DNA of 64,000 nt from Antrihabitans spumae (GTDB taxonomy: Bacteria; Actinomycetota; Actinomycetes; Mycobacteriales; Mycobacteriaceae): positions 1-64,000 of the forward strand of contig NZ_JBIMSN010000126.1 in NCBI RefSeq assembly GCF_043944905.1, given 5' to 3'. The stretch's first letter is position 1, and each line of letters starts with the position of its first letter. Shown here one piece after another: positions 16,679-25,518 of the stretch. Both the position numbers and the translations under genes were made by a program. Under the pieces are notes generated by a model. The model saw only the letters and a list, made by a program, of their open reading frames with translations, had not been told where the DNA came from and did not search any database.

Positions 16679-17410
16679 CTACACGACCGTCACGGCGCAC
16701 GTATCCGTGAGCGCACCGAGGGTTGCCGTGACAGTCGACGTACCGGCCGCAACCGCCGTGACCAGACCGGACGACGAGACGGTCGCCGTTGCAGGAGTGC
16801 CCGACACGAAGGACGCCTCCGCGGTGCGGTTGATGCCGTTGTTGTCCTCGACCTGCAGCTGGAACACCTCGCTGTCGTCGAGGCTGATTGCCGTCGGATT
16901 CACCAGGATCGACGTCGCAGTCTCCGGCGCCTGCGGCTTCGCGATCGCTGTGGGCTTGCCGCGACCCGACAGCGTGCCTGTGAACTTCTGCAGGTCCTCG
17001 TTCGAGCCACCGACGTCAGTCCACTTCACCGCGAAGTAGTGCTCGAAGGCTTCGTTGAGGTCGTCGGTACGCCAGTACCGTGCCTTCACGATGTTGTCGT
17101 AGCCCTTATCTTTGCCCTTGGCGCGCAGCAAGGCGGCGCCCGGGTCGGGAGTGACGACGCCGCCGGACTTCTCGCCCTTCATCAGGCCTTCGAAGTTGAT
17201 GTTCAACTTCTGGGCCGTGACGAGTTCAGACTTCCAGCCCTCCGAGTCGATGTCGGAGTCATCCTGCATCGTCGGGTCGGTGACAGGCTCGAACTTCGAC
17301 AAGCCGCGCACGAAGAGCGGCACATCGGCGTCGTTGTAGATCTGGAACGCCCACTCCCCTGCACGGAACGTGAACAGAGACGACGAGTTCGGGGGACGTA
17401 ATACAGGCAT
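16679..17410 (-). CDS. Major tail protein with C-terminal Ig-like domain
   Basis: The 243-aa protein starts at ATG 17408-17410 with AGGAG upstream. Residues 1-150 form the tail-tube domain (LNINFEGLMKGEK, AFEHYFAVKWTDV, FTGTLSGRGKP). Residues about 160-243 are a bacterial Ig-like domain (ISLDDSEVFQLQV..., ATVSSSGLVTAVAAGTSTVT). Such BIG2-type extensions decorate the tube surface of many siphoviruses and may bind carbohydrates. The gene sits between the tail terminator and the tail chaperones, as expected. Confidence 0.9.
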   Translation of the reverse strand: MPVLRPPNSSSLFTFRAGEWAFQIYNDADVPLFVRGLSKFEPVTDPTMQDDSDIDSEGWKSELVTAQKLNINFEGLMKGEKSGGVVTPDPGAALLRAKGKDKGYDNIVKARYWRTDDLNEAFEHYFAVKWTDVGGSNEDLQKFTGTLSGRGKPTAIAKPQAPETATSILVNPTAISLDDSEVFQLQVEDNNGINRTAEASFVSGTPATATVSSSGLVTAVAAGTSTVTATLGALTDTCAVTVV

Positions 17411-17411
17411 T

Positions 17412-17867
17412 TCATTCTCCTGGGTTGAGGGTGATGCGATACGAATCAGCCCGCATGAAGCGGCCGTTTGCGTCCGCTGCGGATTGCGCCCTCACCACCC
17501 GAAAGCAGGTGAGAACATTCACCCCACCCGGCCACGACTGGCGCGGCCCGGTGGGCTCTGAGGTTTCCAACTCGTCGAACACCGCATCGGCGAAGTCGCT
17601 CACCTTCAGCGGGTCCAATCCAGCTGCGCGGAAACGCATCCGGACGTAGTAGTCGCGATTCCATGGGTCGCGATCGCCCAGCTCGTTGTAGACAACGAGC
17701 GACACCGCGGTGTCAGGATTCGGTGCGAGCTTCTCGAACATCACCGCCGGCCGATCCGGATCCTCGGTGTAGACGGCATCAGGTCCGGAGTACTGCACAA
17801 GGTTCAGATCCGCGAGACGTGTTGCGAGGCTGAGCAACAACCGTCGTGCGGTATTGGAGGTTGCCAC
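17412..17867 (-). CDS. Tail terminator protein
   Basis: GTG 17865-17867 gives 151 aa. The mix of an N-terminal helix (TARRLLLSLATRLAD), a central beta part (DTAVSLVVYNELGDRDPW) and a long strand with VRMRFRAAG fits small tail-terminator or minor-capsid proteins encoded just before the major tail gene. The reading frame extends further upstream, but that part overlaps the HK97 gp10-like gene. The role is inferred mainly from gene order. Confidence 0.75.
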   Translation of the reverse strand: MATSNTARRLLLSLATRLADLNLVQYSGPDAVYTEDPDRPAVMFEKLAPNPDTAVSLVVYNELGDRDPWNRDYYVRMRFRAAGLDPLKVSDFADAVFDELETSEPTGPRQSWPGGVNVLTCFRVVRAQSAADANGRFMRADSYRITLNPGE

Positions 17868-17871
17868 CGAC

Positions 17872-18195
17872 TCAGCCTCCGATCGTCCGCTTGATCTGCT
17901 CGCCGAGGATCTGTTCGAACTGCGACGGGAATGCCTCGGCCGCATTCTCGAGGAACTTCGCCTCACCGTCGTCGTGGCGGTAGTCGGTGCGCTCGTGCTG
18001 AATGACCGCGTAGTCGGAGCTGAAACCGACAGTTGCTTCCCGGCCATCGACTTCCGCCGTGGCGCTCGCATCGAGTTCTCCAGAGTCGTCCGGGGATCGA
18101 TGCACCGCATCGTCTTTCAACGCGTCGGCCGCCATCTGCAAACCGTTGGCGATCGCCTTGTCGAGACCGGCGACGCCTTTCCATTCGAGCGTCAT
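17872..18195 (-). CDS. HK97 gp10-like neck/tail-completion protein
   Basis: The 107-aa protein, with an N-terminal helical stretch (GLDKAIANGLQMAADALKD), SPDDSGEL and SSDYAVIQHER, matches the HK97 gp10-like family pattern: a helix, then SPVDTGxL and YAxxxExG. These proteins join head and tail. ATG 18193-18195 overlaps the upstream gene by ATGA. Confidence 0.82.
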   Translation of the reverse strand: MTLEWKGVAGLDKAIANGLQMAADALKDDAVHRSPDDSGELDASATAEVDGREATVGFSSDYAVIQHERTDYRHDDGEAKFLENAAEAFPSQFEQILGEQIKRTIGG

Positions 18196-18515
18196 GTCAG
18201 GTCGATCGAGTAGTAGTTCGGCATGAACGACAACCCACTGTCGTGCAGACCTTCCACCAGGACGAACGCTGTACGCCCATCCGGCAGAGTCACTTTCGAG
18301 TCGAGCGGGATGAGCGGAGTACCGAGTGGGAACGACACGCCGGATTCGCTCACCACCTCCTTGCCGTCGGCGGTGACGACGAGCTTGCGCTCGTTTCGGA
18401 CGCGGCCCTTGAGCGACGCGTCTGCAGCTGCGTACGCCGCACCCGATGCGGTGTCCCCGATCTTGCGGAACACCGTCACCGGGATCGTGAAGAACACCGC
18501 CAGCGGATCGCTCAC
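18192..18515 (-). CDS. Head-tail connector (stopper-type) protein
   Basis: GTG 18513-18515 (GTGA overlap) gives 107 aa. It is a small beta-rich protein (FPLGTPLIPLDSKVTLPDGR, FVLVEGLHDSG), the size and order expected for the head-tail stopper between the adaptor and the gp10-like protein. No distinctive motif is visible, so the assignment is by position. Confidence 0.7.
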   Translation of the reverse strand: MSDPLAVFFTIPVTVFRKIGDTASGAAYAAADASLKGRVRNERKLVVTADGKEVVSESGVSFPLGTPLIPLDSKVTLPDGRTAFVLVEGLHDSGLSFMPNYYSIDLT

Positions 18516-18883
18516 TGTGGGCAATCCCCGAAGTAGTACTCCGGACCGGGAGTAGCGGCGAGACCGAACAATTCGCGCATGTCGCTGGTGAACGTCAGCA
18601 CCCAAGTGTGACCGTCGGCATCGGGAACTGTTGCCGTATAGGAAGCACCGTCGAGCGTCGCCTGTGTGATCTTGGGGCCCATCGAGCGTGGGCCATTGTC
18701 GAGCGCATCGGTCACCATCTCGATCGACACCTGCTTGGCGACAAGCAGATCATCGGCAGTGATAGTGACGTGTCGCCGGATGAGCCGCTCCGCGATCACG
18801 AGCAGCCCCTCGGCACGCGCCTCTTCGGCTGAGGTGAGGGGGCGCCACTGCTCTGCGATGTCATCAGGTTCTGCAAACGGCAC
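18512..18883 (-). CDS. Head-tail adaptor protein
   Basis: The 123-aa protein starts at GTG 18881-18883 behind a GGGAGGGGG site. A helical N-terminal part (SAEEARAEGLLVIAERLIRR; VSIEMVTDALDNG) followed by a strand-rich C-terminus with RELFGL matches gp6/gp15/gp19-type adaptors, which dock under the portal. It is the second gene after the capsid gene. Confidence 0.78.
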   Translation of the reverse strand: MPFAEPDDIAEQWRPLTSAEEARAEGLLVIAERLIRRHVTITADDLLVAKQVSIEMVTDALDNGPRSMGPKITQATLDGASYTATVPDADGHTWVLTFTSDMRELFGLAATPGPEYYFGDCPQ

Positions 18884-18898
18884 GACGCCCCCTCCCCG

Positions 18899-19276
18899 CT
18901 AGTCCGAGCCTGTGCCGAATTTCGCGATGAGCTCCTGCTTGCTCAGCGCTTCGGCGTCGGATTCGGTCATACCGTTATCCACGGCGTACTCGACCCACAA
19001 CTCCTTGAGCCCCGTCTTCGGGGGGACAGGCCCCTTCGGTCCGGTGGAGATGTCGTTCGGATCGGCCGGCGCAGGCGGCGACGAGACCGGTTCGGGTGCG
19101 ACGACTTCCGGCTGATCTGCCGAACGGATTGCGCCCGCCTTCAGCAGCCGGGCCGCATCCTCGGCGTCGTCAATCGTCACGACGTCGCCCCGGCCGTACC
19201 GCTTGTACGCAAGCGGCGCGCCTGGTTCGGACACGATCTGATCGAACTGGTCGGCGGTCAGGATGTACTCCGCCAT
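18899..19276 (-). CDS. Unknown head-region protein with HeH/SAP-like C-terminus
   Basis: The 125-aa protein has an N-terminal YILTADQFDQI-type strand, a Pro-rich linker (about residues 55-85) and a C-terminal helix-extended-helix-like stretch (LKELWVEYAVDNGMTESDAE). HeH/SAP-like ends are frequent in small actinophage proteins encoded after the capsid gene. Function is unknown; a capsid-associated or connector role is possible. Confidence 0.7.
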   Translation of the reverse strand: MAEYILTADQFDQIVSEPGAPLAYKRYGRGDVVTIDDAEDAARLLKAGAIRSADQPEVVAPEPVSSPPAPADPNDISTGPKGPVPPKTGLKELWVEYAVDNGMTESDAEALSKQELIAKFGTGSD

Positions 19277-19279
19277 GAC

Positions 19280-20209
19280 CTACGCGATCCCTGTGATCCA
19301 CACAGCGGCCTTGGGCTGGTCGAGCCCCATGGCGCGCTTGATGGTGGTGTCGGAACGGAACGACTCGTTCGGGCCACCGTTCGGGCCGTTGCCTTCCGGG
19401 TACAGACCGGTCGACTCCAGTGGCCGGGTGTCGCTGTAGAAACCGACCGTGCCACGCTCGAGCACCAACGCCCGGTCGGTGGGGAACGACCGCGACGTGA
19501 GGATCGTGAGTCCGAGCACGTCCTTCGGCAGACGGCCGGTGTAGTTGATCGCCTCCGTCGAGAGCGAGTCCTTGTACACCCGGAGGAAGTCCTCGTTGTC
19601 CTGCAGAATCGGCGCGATGCTCGGATGCAGAACGATCGTGTCGGCCTGGAATCCGAGGAAGTCGTCCGCCGCAACCGCACCCGGCGTTGCCGAGGCCACC
19701 TTCTCCATCGCGTCGGCGATGTTCTTGCGGGGCTTGCCGGTGACCGCTGTCGCCCACGTTGCCGCAGCGGCGATCGTCGGTACAGCTCCGCTCAGCAGCA
19801 GCGTCCGCAGAGCACGATCATCGGCACGGATGAACGTATTCGTCAGCTGCGTGATCTGAGTGTTCACGCGATCGAGTTTGTTCTCGTCGATCATCTCGCG
19901 TGAGACTCGGACACCGAGACCCTTCTTCGTCGCGTACGCGATCCGAGGAGTGCCGAGTTGCCCTGCACCGACCGGGATCTCGGTGAACTCGGCGACGTCA
20001 TCGACATCGGTGCCGAGATACAGCGGCGTCGACTCGGCGTACTGCACCAGGCCGTTGGTGTTTCCACCGGCATTGCGCAGCAGAGTTTCGGAGATGAAAC
20101 CGTTCTCCAAGATCGAGAGAATCCTGGCGGGAACCGCCAGGGGGGCGCCGACAAGATCGGCGACGGTAGTGCGCGGGCCATCACTGACGCTCAGCACGTT
20201 GACAGGCAT
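19280..20209 (-). CDS. Major capsid protein (HK97 fold)
   Basis: ATG 20207-20209, after GAAAGGAAA, gives 309 aa. The N-arm, the E-loop region and IPVGAGQLGT, then DVADAMEKVAS-like helices and the P-domain segment TIVLHPSIAPILQDNEDFL, fit HK97-type capsid proteins of actinophages. The position after protease, scaffold and decoration genes supports the call. There is no obvious cleaved N-terminal delta domain, in agreement with a separate scaffold. Confidence 0.9.
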   Translation of the reverse strand: MPVNVLSVSDGPRTTVADLVGAPLAVPARILSILENGFISETLLRNAGGNTNGLVQYAESTPLYLGTDVDDVAEFTEIPVGAGQLGTPRIAYATKKGLGVRVSREMIDENKLDRVNTQITQLTNTFIRADDRALRTLLLSGAVPTIAAAATWATAVTGKPRKNIADAMEKVASATPGAVAADDFLGFQADTIVLHPSIAPILQDNEDFLRVYKDSLSTEAINYTGRLPKDVLGLTILTSRSFPTDRALVLERGTVGFYSDTRPLESTGLYPEGNGPNGGPNESFRSDTTIKRAMGLDQPKAAVWITGIA

Positions 20210-20237
20210 TGCATTTCCTTTCGGTGGTTCTGAGCGA

Positions 20238-20672
20238 TCAGACGGTGATTCGAGCGAGGCCGACCGGGTTGGTCGCCACAACGACGCCGGCAGGCGCGGT
20301 GCACTTGCCGACGATGGTTCGCGCGTCCGGCGTAGCGCCAGCCGGTGCGACCCTGCCGAGCGAAGTGGCGACCAGCGGATCGCCGAACGCCGCATCGGCG
20401 GAGTACGTGACCGGGACTTCCATTCCGCCGTACGCGACACCCACGACGGTCGGCGTGACGGCTGCCAGCAGCACACCGTTGACCGGGGTGGTGACGACGT
20501 CGGCAGGGTCCTGGGCATCGGTGAGGGCAGCGCCGAGCACCTTCACGCTCGCCGCACCAGCGACGCCGATCTTGCCGCCCGACCGGGCTTCGACAAGTTG
20601 ACCGCCGACGATCGCCTCGTCGGGAATGAAGGTTTTCGGTCCTGACTTCGTGACGATCGGGACGGCGCTCAT
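20238..20672 (-). CDS. Capsid decoration protein
   Basis: The 144-aa protein, alanine/valine/glycine-rich with short strands, including ARTIVGKCTAPAGVVVA, matches small head decoration (DUF2190-like) proteins that sit on the capsid surface. ATG 20670-20672 overlaps the protease/scaffold stop (ATGA). Location between scaffold and capsid genes is typical. Confidence 0.8.
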   Translation of the reverse strand: MSAVPIVTKSGPKTFIPDEAIVGGQLVEARSGGKIGVAGAASVKVLGAALTDAQDPADVVTTPVNGVLLAAVTPTVVGVAYGGMEVPVTYSADAAFGDPLVATSLGRVAPAGATPDARTIVGKCTAPAGVVVATNPVGLARITV

Positions 20673-21181
20673 CGCAGGCTCCAGTTCTTGTAGACGGGGG
20701 TTTCACGGACGGAGGCGGCGACAGCGGGTGCCTCGTCGCGGTCCTGGCTGTGGCCGCTCTCCGTCGTGGGGATCAGCCCGGGCGCGAGCTCGTTGAGCGT
20801 CTTGGTGACACCCTCGCGGTCGGAGGCCAGTGCGGCCATCCAATGCTGCTTGCGGGCTGGCGGGATCTTGCCCTTGCTGATCGATGCAGCAACGAGTGCT
20901 TCGTCGGCCTGGCGGAGCTGCTCGATGCGTGCCTCTTCACCGCGCTTCGCGGCGATGAGTGTCGACTCCCACACGTCCTTGTCGACGGTGAAGGTTTCGA
21001 CGTTGGTCGCTGCCGGCGCAGGCACAACCGGTGCGGGCGCCGCCGGAGTTTCCGCCGGTGCCGGGCTGTCGTCGGCCCGCTCGCTGAGCGCCTCGTCGAC
21101 TGCGGACAACAGGGCTTCTTCACTGATCTCGGCGTCGGTGATGCCGAGCCGCTGGAGAAGTCCCTCTTTCAAGTTCGCCAT
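20669..21181 (-). CDS. Scaffold protein from internal in-frame start
   Basis: An ATG at 21179-21181, with GAGAGGA seven bases upstream, lies in the frame of the protease gene and begins the helical scaffold domain (MANLKEGLLQRLGITDAE, 170 aa in total). Nested protease/scaffold genes are established in lambda (C/Nu3) and Mu-like phages. The strong ribosome site makes an independent scaffold product likely here. Confidence 0.7.
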   Translation of the reverse strand: MANLKEGLLQRLGITDAEISEEALLSAVDEALSERADDSPAPAETPAAPAPVVPAPAATNVETFTVDKDVWESTLIAAKRGEEARIEQLRQADEALVAASISKGKIPPARKQHWMAALASDREGVTKTLNELAPGLIPTTESGHSQDRDEAPAVAASVRETPVYKNWSLR

Positions 21182-22099
21182 GATGGCGTCCTCTCTTTCG
21201 GGGTGAACCTCTACCGGCTCGGCAGAGGCGGACTGGTTGGCTGCCCTGTTCTTGCGGCCAGGACGGCCGGGCCGTGACTCGGCGGCCGAGGCGTAGGACG
21301 CCAACGGTTTCCGAATGGACACGGACGCTGCGACATACTCACGCTTGACTTCCTGCGGATCAGCGAAGGTCACCTCGCCATCGGCAGACACCGCGAATGG
21401 GACACGCCACAGTGAGCCGTAGTCCTCGTCGATCGCGATGACCTCGGTGGGATCGATGAACAGATCCTCGATCCACCACCAGTTGTTGGCGGCCGGGCCT
21501 TCGTAGAACGCGCGGCGAACATCTTCGACCGTGGCCGAGGCGGCCACTCGTGCAGAGTTGGGCACGGCAGATCCTTTCAGGGTGAGCGCGAACGGCTCTG
21601 CGTCCGTGCTGGTTTCGATAGATGCCGCGACCCCATATAAGGCGGCGACATCCTGCAGTGACTCCAACGTTCCGATGCCCGGGGGGGTCACACCGAGCAG
21701 TGCGACCGCAGTCATCACGAACGGGTGCTCGTGTCCGATCTGGCAGCGATAGCCGTGCCAACCCTCCATCGATCGGTCCGGGTACGCGGACGCCATGACT
21801 TCGCCGAGCCACGCGGGAAGACCGCAGTAATCGCCGACCAGGGTTGTGCCGTCGTCGGTTACGGCCATGCTGCCGACCCATCCGACTGCCGGTTCGCCGT
21901 CGAATCGTGGGTCTGTGTGGCCCAGTTTCAAGACCGGGTTGCGCACCGCTGGGCAATCCAACGCGGCCACCGCCGCATAGAGGTCCGCACTCGTCACGTT
22001 GAACTGGCCGGTCGAGATGTCCCAACGTCCTGCTTGGATCAGATCGACATTCGGGATCGTCACCAGCACAGGACGATTGGGGACGATTACGTCCGTCAT
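20669..22099 (-). CDS. Capsid maturation protease fused to scaffold (Mu I-like)
   Basis: The 476-aa protein has an N-terminal Mu gpI-like protease part (VLKLGHTDPRFDGEPAVGWV, with His and the following strand, then SMEGWHGYR and HPFVMTAVALLGVTPPGIG). The middle is a linker. From residue 307 (M-A-N-L-K-E) to the end it is a charged helical scaffold. The overlap with the portal stop (ATGA) couples translation. Residues around GHT and the later Ser/His are probably catalytic, inferred by analogy to phage I proteins. Confidence 0.88.
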   Translation of the reverse strand: MTDVIVPNRPVLVTIPNVDLIQAGRWDISTGQFNVTSADLYAAVAALDCPAVRNPVLKLGHTDPRFDGEPAVGWVGSMAVTDDGTTLVGDYCGLPAWLGEVMASAYPDRSMEGWHGYRCQIGHEHPFVMTAVALLGVTPPGIGTLESLQDVAALYGVAASIETSTDAEPFALTLKGSAVPNSARVAASATVEDVRRAFYEGPAANNWWWIEDLFIDPTEVIAIDEDYGSLWRVPFAVSADGEVTFADPQEVKREYVAASVSIRKPLASYASAAESRPGRPGRKNRAANQSASAEPVEVHPEREDAIMANLKEGLLQRLGITDAEISEEALLSAVDEALSERADDSPAPAETPAAPAPVVPAPAATNVETFTVDKDVWESTLIAAKRGEEARIEQLRQADEALVAASISKGKIPPARKQHWMAALASDREGVTKTLNELAPGLIPTTESGHSQDRDEAPAVAASVRETPVYKNWSLR

Positions 22100-23493
22100 T
22101 CGCCGACCAATGTCACAGGCAGCAAGCCGAGGTGCTTGATCGGATCGAGCCCGACCGCACGGAGGGCATCTGCCGGTTCGAAGCCCGACCGGATCAGAGT
22201 GCCGGCCGCGCCGATACGCTGCGCCAACTCTTCGGCGTCGTACTCCGGCAGTTCATCGAATGCGTCCGGGGCAGCCTGAGGAAGTCCGTACTGCTGCCGT
22301 GTGTACCGCTCAAGGTTTCCGTCGATGCGGATCAGGCCCGCATCGATGAGCGTTTTGAACGACTGCGCCGTGAGGTCCTGGCGAGATCCGATCTCGTCGA
22401 ACACGATTCGCGGAGCTGGGACGTCCTCGCCGAAGTTGATGTCGACCAGATCCTCGACGACGTGCGCGTTCGTAGTGTCAGCAATCGACTCCCCGAACGT
22501 CTGAACCGACTGGACGAACGTGTCCTCCAGCACCGACGCGAGCGCGTGCGAACCGCCCCGGTCGAGGTTCAGGAAATGAGCGAGCCCAGTAAGGGCAATC
22601 TGCCTGTCCTGGTAATCGATCGCCTGCTGAATATCGGGCAGGTTTCCCTGCACACCGAGCAGCTCCATCTTCGCGCCGTACGTCAGACCAACGCCTGAGT
22701 AGGCGCCGCCGCGGTACTGCGATGCCAGCTTCTTGTACTTCCCGATGTCGGTCTCATGCTCCGGTGCCGTGGCGACGGGCACGCCCATACCGTTGCGCTT
22801 GGCCGCACCGGCCTGGATGCGCATCAGCTCGTCCTTCATAATCCAATGTTTGTAGGCGGGGCGCAGCAGCGAACGACCCGTCCACACACCAGGATCGGGG
22901 TCACGCACGTACGCGACCAGCGAGCTAACTGGGATCGGAGCGGACTTCCCCAGCCCGTACAGCACGCGTCCGGTGCTCGACGGAGGGTGTTGCTCGATCG
23001 ATTCCAGCCCACCATCGAGGGCGACGTTGATCTTGGAGATAGTCGACGCCGGCCTCGGCGCCAACTTCCGCAGATACATGAGCCCGTCATCGCCCGGCCG
23101 GTAGACCTGTTCGAAGAACTGATGCCCGTACCGCAGCATCAGAAGCGCGTACTGCAGGTGCTGACCGAACGAGAATCGTCCTTTCAGACGCGTCTTCACG
23201 AGCTCGTCGGTGCCTTTGATGGGCAGATTCAGGTTCGCCGCGACGAACGAAACCACCTCATCCGGCGCGCCATTCGGGTCGATCCACCACTTCGTCCGGC
23301 GCACAGGAAGCGTGATCGCCTGCAGAACCGACGACACTCGACCGTCTTCGGAGTCCATCCGCTTGTACACGTGCACCGAATTCGGCCACTGCAGATCGGG
23401 GACCTTCTCGTCCTGGTCCCACTGCTGGAATCCGCCCGGCTGCCCGTTGACGTAACCGAGCTCGAACGACGTTGGAGCTACAGAATCGGCCAC
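22096..23493 (-). CDS. Portal protein
   Basis: GTG 23491-23493 follows AAGGAGG and gives 465 aa. Motifs such as RTKWWIDPNG, FGQHLQYALLMLRYGHQFFEQVYR and the C-terminal helix region (QSFKTLIDAGLIRIDGN) fit DUF935/Mu gp29-like and actinophage portals. It follows the terminase gene with ten bases between stop and start and precedes the protease, as usual. Twelve copies form the DNA entry channel at the head vertex. Confidence 0.88.
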   Translation of the reverse strand: MADSVAPTSFELGYVNGQPGGFQQWDQDEKVPDLQWPNSVHVYKRMDSEDGRVSSVLQAITLPVRRTKWWIDPNGAPDEVVSFVAANLNLPIKGTDELVKTRLKGRFSFGQHLQYALLMLRYGHQFFEQVYRPGDDGLMYLRKLAPRPASTISKINVALDGGLESIEQHPPSSTGRVLYGLGKSAPIPVSSLVAYVRDPDPGVWTGRSLLRPAYKHWIMKDELMRIQAGAAKRNGMGVPVATAPEHETDIGKYKKLASQYRGGAYSGVGLTYGAKMELLGVQGNLPDIQQAIDYQDRQIALTGLAHFLNLDRGGSHALASVLEDTFVQSVQTFGESIADTTNAHVVEDLVDINFGEDVPAPRIVFDEIGSRQDLTAQSFKTLIDAGLIRIDGNLERYTRQQYGLPQAAPDAFDELPEYDAEELAQRIGAAGTLIRSGFEPADALRAVGLDPIKHLGLLPVTLVGE

Positions 23494-23503
23494 GAACACC
23501 TCC

Positions 23504-24985
23504 TTAGAAAGCAGCGGACATGATGTCGAACTCAGCGTTTTCGGGCACGGCGTCAAACGAGGGCGAAGGAGGTGGTGCCGCGACCTGCGCACCGAAGGTG
23601 ATGAGCCCCCACCGTGCGGCGGTCGCAGCCTGCAATGGCGCACCGGTCTGCTCGTCCCACACCCACGTGCCACCGGTCATGGTCTTCTTGCCGGCGCCTT
23701 CGAGCGGTTCGGTCAGGCGCGGATCGTTCGCATGCGACAGCGCTTGGTTCACAGCGTCGGTATAAAACCCGCCGCAAGCCTCCGCATCCTGCGAAGACGA
23801 CATGATCTCGGGCTCAATACCTTTCGCTCGCAGGTCCGGAAGCATCGACTTGGCGGGCGAGTTGTGCCGCATCACCAAGCAGCACGGATCCCACGCGAGC
23901 ACCAGGTCGAGGACCTTGTCGAGCACCTTCGGCGACGGTGCCTCGAGGTACCCAATCTCCAAACGAATCCGGCCGTCGATAGTTCGAGTCGCCGCCGCGA
24001 TCGTCACCCACCGCTGCGCCGAATCCATCTCCAACGCCAACGCGATCGGCCCGGACACTGGCGGGCGGTGCTCCGTCATATCGCCCCACAGCCCCATGTC
24101 GATGACGTGCTTGCGAGCGCCACCCGGCTTCGGCCACACGCCGATCGACATGTACTCGACCAAGAACTTGCTGACGTTCGACCGCATCGACCGGCGCGCA
24201 TTGGCGATCGTCTCCACCGGAAACAGATGGCCCATAGACGGATTCGCCTTCGCCCACTCCACCGGGTCATCAGGATCAGCACCCTGCTCGCACAGCCAAC
24301 CGAGATAGCAGAGCACCGGGTCGTTACCGGCCAGAGCCCGCCAATACAGGTCCGCCCAGATCTGCGAGTACTGCATCGACTCATCAGGCGCAGTGCCGGC
24401 GTAAACGATCTGCCCGTTCGACGCCGTGTTGATCAACGGCAGCAACGCCGCCTGCGACTCCGGCGTGTAGATCATCGCCTCGTCGACAACCAACCGCTCA
24501 TACGAAGTACCGCGACCACCCGATGCAGTCCGCGTCGCGAAGTCGACGAACGAACCGTTGTGCATCACGATCGCTTCGTCGCCCTTGCCAGTGCGCACCG
24601 ACGCCAGCATCGAGTTCTTCGGACCCGGAGGACCTGCCGCGCCCGGCAATCCCTGGATCAGCGCGAGCAGTTTCTTCAGCGACTTCGTCGCGGTCCGAGC
24701 CTCATGCGCCGTGTGCAGAATCGGAATGCCGGGCTCCGAGCACATCCAATCCAACTCGAGCGACTCGACATCGCCCGTCTTACCGTTCTGCCGCGCCGTC
24801 AGAAGCGCCGCCTCGTACGCCGCCCACTTGCCATCAGCACGGACACCCTGGATGTCGATCAACGACGACTGCTGCCACGGGAACAACTCCCGGCCAGCCG
24901 CCGCAGTCAACGCAATCGCACGGCCACCAAACGACCGCACACGCGGAGGAACGCTACGAAGCGTCGGAGTTTGCGACCCCACCAT
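23504..24985 (-). CDS. terL: Terminase large subunit
   Basis: ATG 24983-24985 gives 493 aa. The ATPase domain shows an atypical Walker A (LLTARQNGKT), a Walker B (RLVVDEAMIY) and a coupling motif (IVYAGTAPD). The nuclease half contains acidic clusters (ALEMDSAQRW, DPCCLVMRHN, SSSQDAEACGGF). It packages DNA into proheads with TerS and the nearby HNH protein. It overlaps the TerS gene by 32 bases, so translation is coupled. Confidence 0.95.
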   Translation of the reverse strand: MVGSQTPTLRSVPPRVRSFGGRAIALTAAAGRELFPWQQSSLIDIQGVRADGKWAAYEAALLTARQNGKTGDVESLELDWMCSEPGIPILHTAHEARTATKSLKKLLALIQGLPGAAGPPGPKNSMLASVRTGKGDEAIVMHNGSFVDFATRTASGGRGTSYERLVVDEAMIYTPESQAALLPLINTASNGQIVYAGTAPDESMQYSQIWADLYWRALAGNDPVLCYLGWLCEQGADPDDPVEWAKANPSMGHLFPVETIANARRSMRSNVSKFLVEYMSIGVWPKPGGARKHVIDMGLWGDMTEHRPPVSGPIALALEMDSAQRWVTIAAATRTIDGRIRLEIGYLEAPSPKVLDKVLDLVLAWDPCCLVMRHNSPAKSMLPDLRAKGIEPEIMSSSQDAEACGGFYTDAVNQALSHANDPRLTEPLEGAGKKTMTGGTWVWDEQTGAPLQAATAARWGLITFGAQVAAPPPSPSFDAVPENAEFDIMSAAF

Positions 24986-25379
24986 CGGCGAACTCAGAGA
25001 CAATTGCGGCAACGAACGCCCTTCCCGCCTCGACTGGCGAACCCGCCCCACCGCCAGCACCAGCCGCGTTCAGCTGAGCGACGATCTGCCGCAGCACATT
25101 CGCCGTCTGCCGCGCCTCCGAAACCGCAGATGTGATGTCCACGCGGAGCGCCAGCTCCCCATCGACCTTCGCCTTCGGCACCTCAACCAGCGCCCAGGTC
25201 GCAGAATCACCGGAGATCACCGCATGCAGTTGGTCGAGGCGATCCGCCAACCGCGCCGCCTCCGACGCCAACAACGCCCGACCGATGTCAGCCGAGTTGG
25301 CCGGCGCAAGCGCACGCCACACAACCGACCCCCGCGGACCCAACCCCGACGGCCGCATAGCCGCCGGCAACCGAGTCAC
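24954..25379 (-). CDS. terS: Terminase small subunit
   Basis: The 141-aa protein starts at GTG 25377-25379. The N-terminal P-x-GLGPRGSVVW segment is a hallmark of small terminases of actinophages. A helical oligomerisation stretch follows (SADIGRALLASEAARLADRLDQ; SEARQTANVLRQIVAQL). It recognises phage DNA for packaging. A later ATG eight codons in is an alternative start. Confidence 0.8.
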   Translation of the reverse strand: MTRLPAAMRPSGLGPRGSVVWRALAPANSADIGRALLASEAARLADRLDQLHAVISGDSATWALVEVPKAKVDGELALRVDITSAVSEARQTANVLRQIVAQLNAAGAGGGAGSPVEAGRAFVAAIVSEFADGGVANSDAS

Positions 25380-25518
25380 AGCATCCGCCAGGCGTCGACG
25401 AAACCGACCCTGGCGGGATGAAAGCCCCCCGCGCCACGAAAGCCCCCCGCCCGGGGGGGGAATTCCTGACCTTGGTCAGGTAGCCGGACGGGGGCCCCTT
25501 CGATAATTTTCGGATGTT
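25380..25518. other. GC-rich intergenic segment before terS, candidate cos region
   Basis: This 139-bp gap lies between the HNH gene and terS, where cos sites of HNH-containing phages are often found. It holds GAAAGCCCCCCGC twice (around 25420-25453), an eight-G run, a 7-bp inverted repeat with a two-base centre (CCTGACC-TT-GGTCAGG, 25465-25480), and the palindrome GGGGCCCC. Any of these could be the packaging signal or a terminator for upstream transcripts. No cleavage site can be fixed from sequence alone. Confidence 0.4.
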
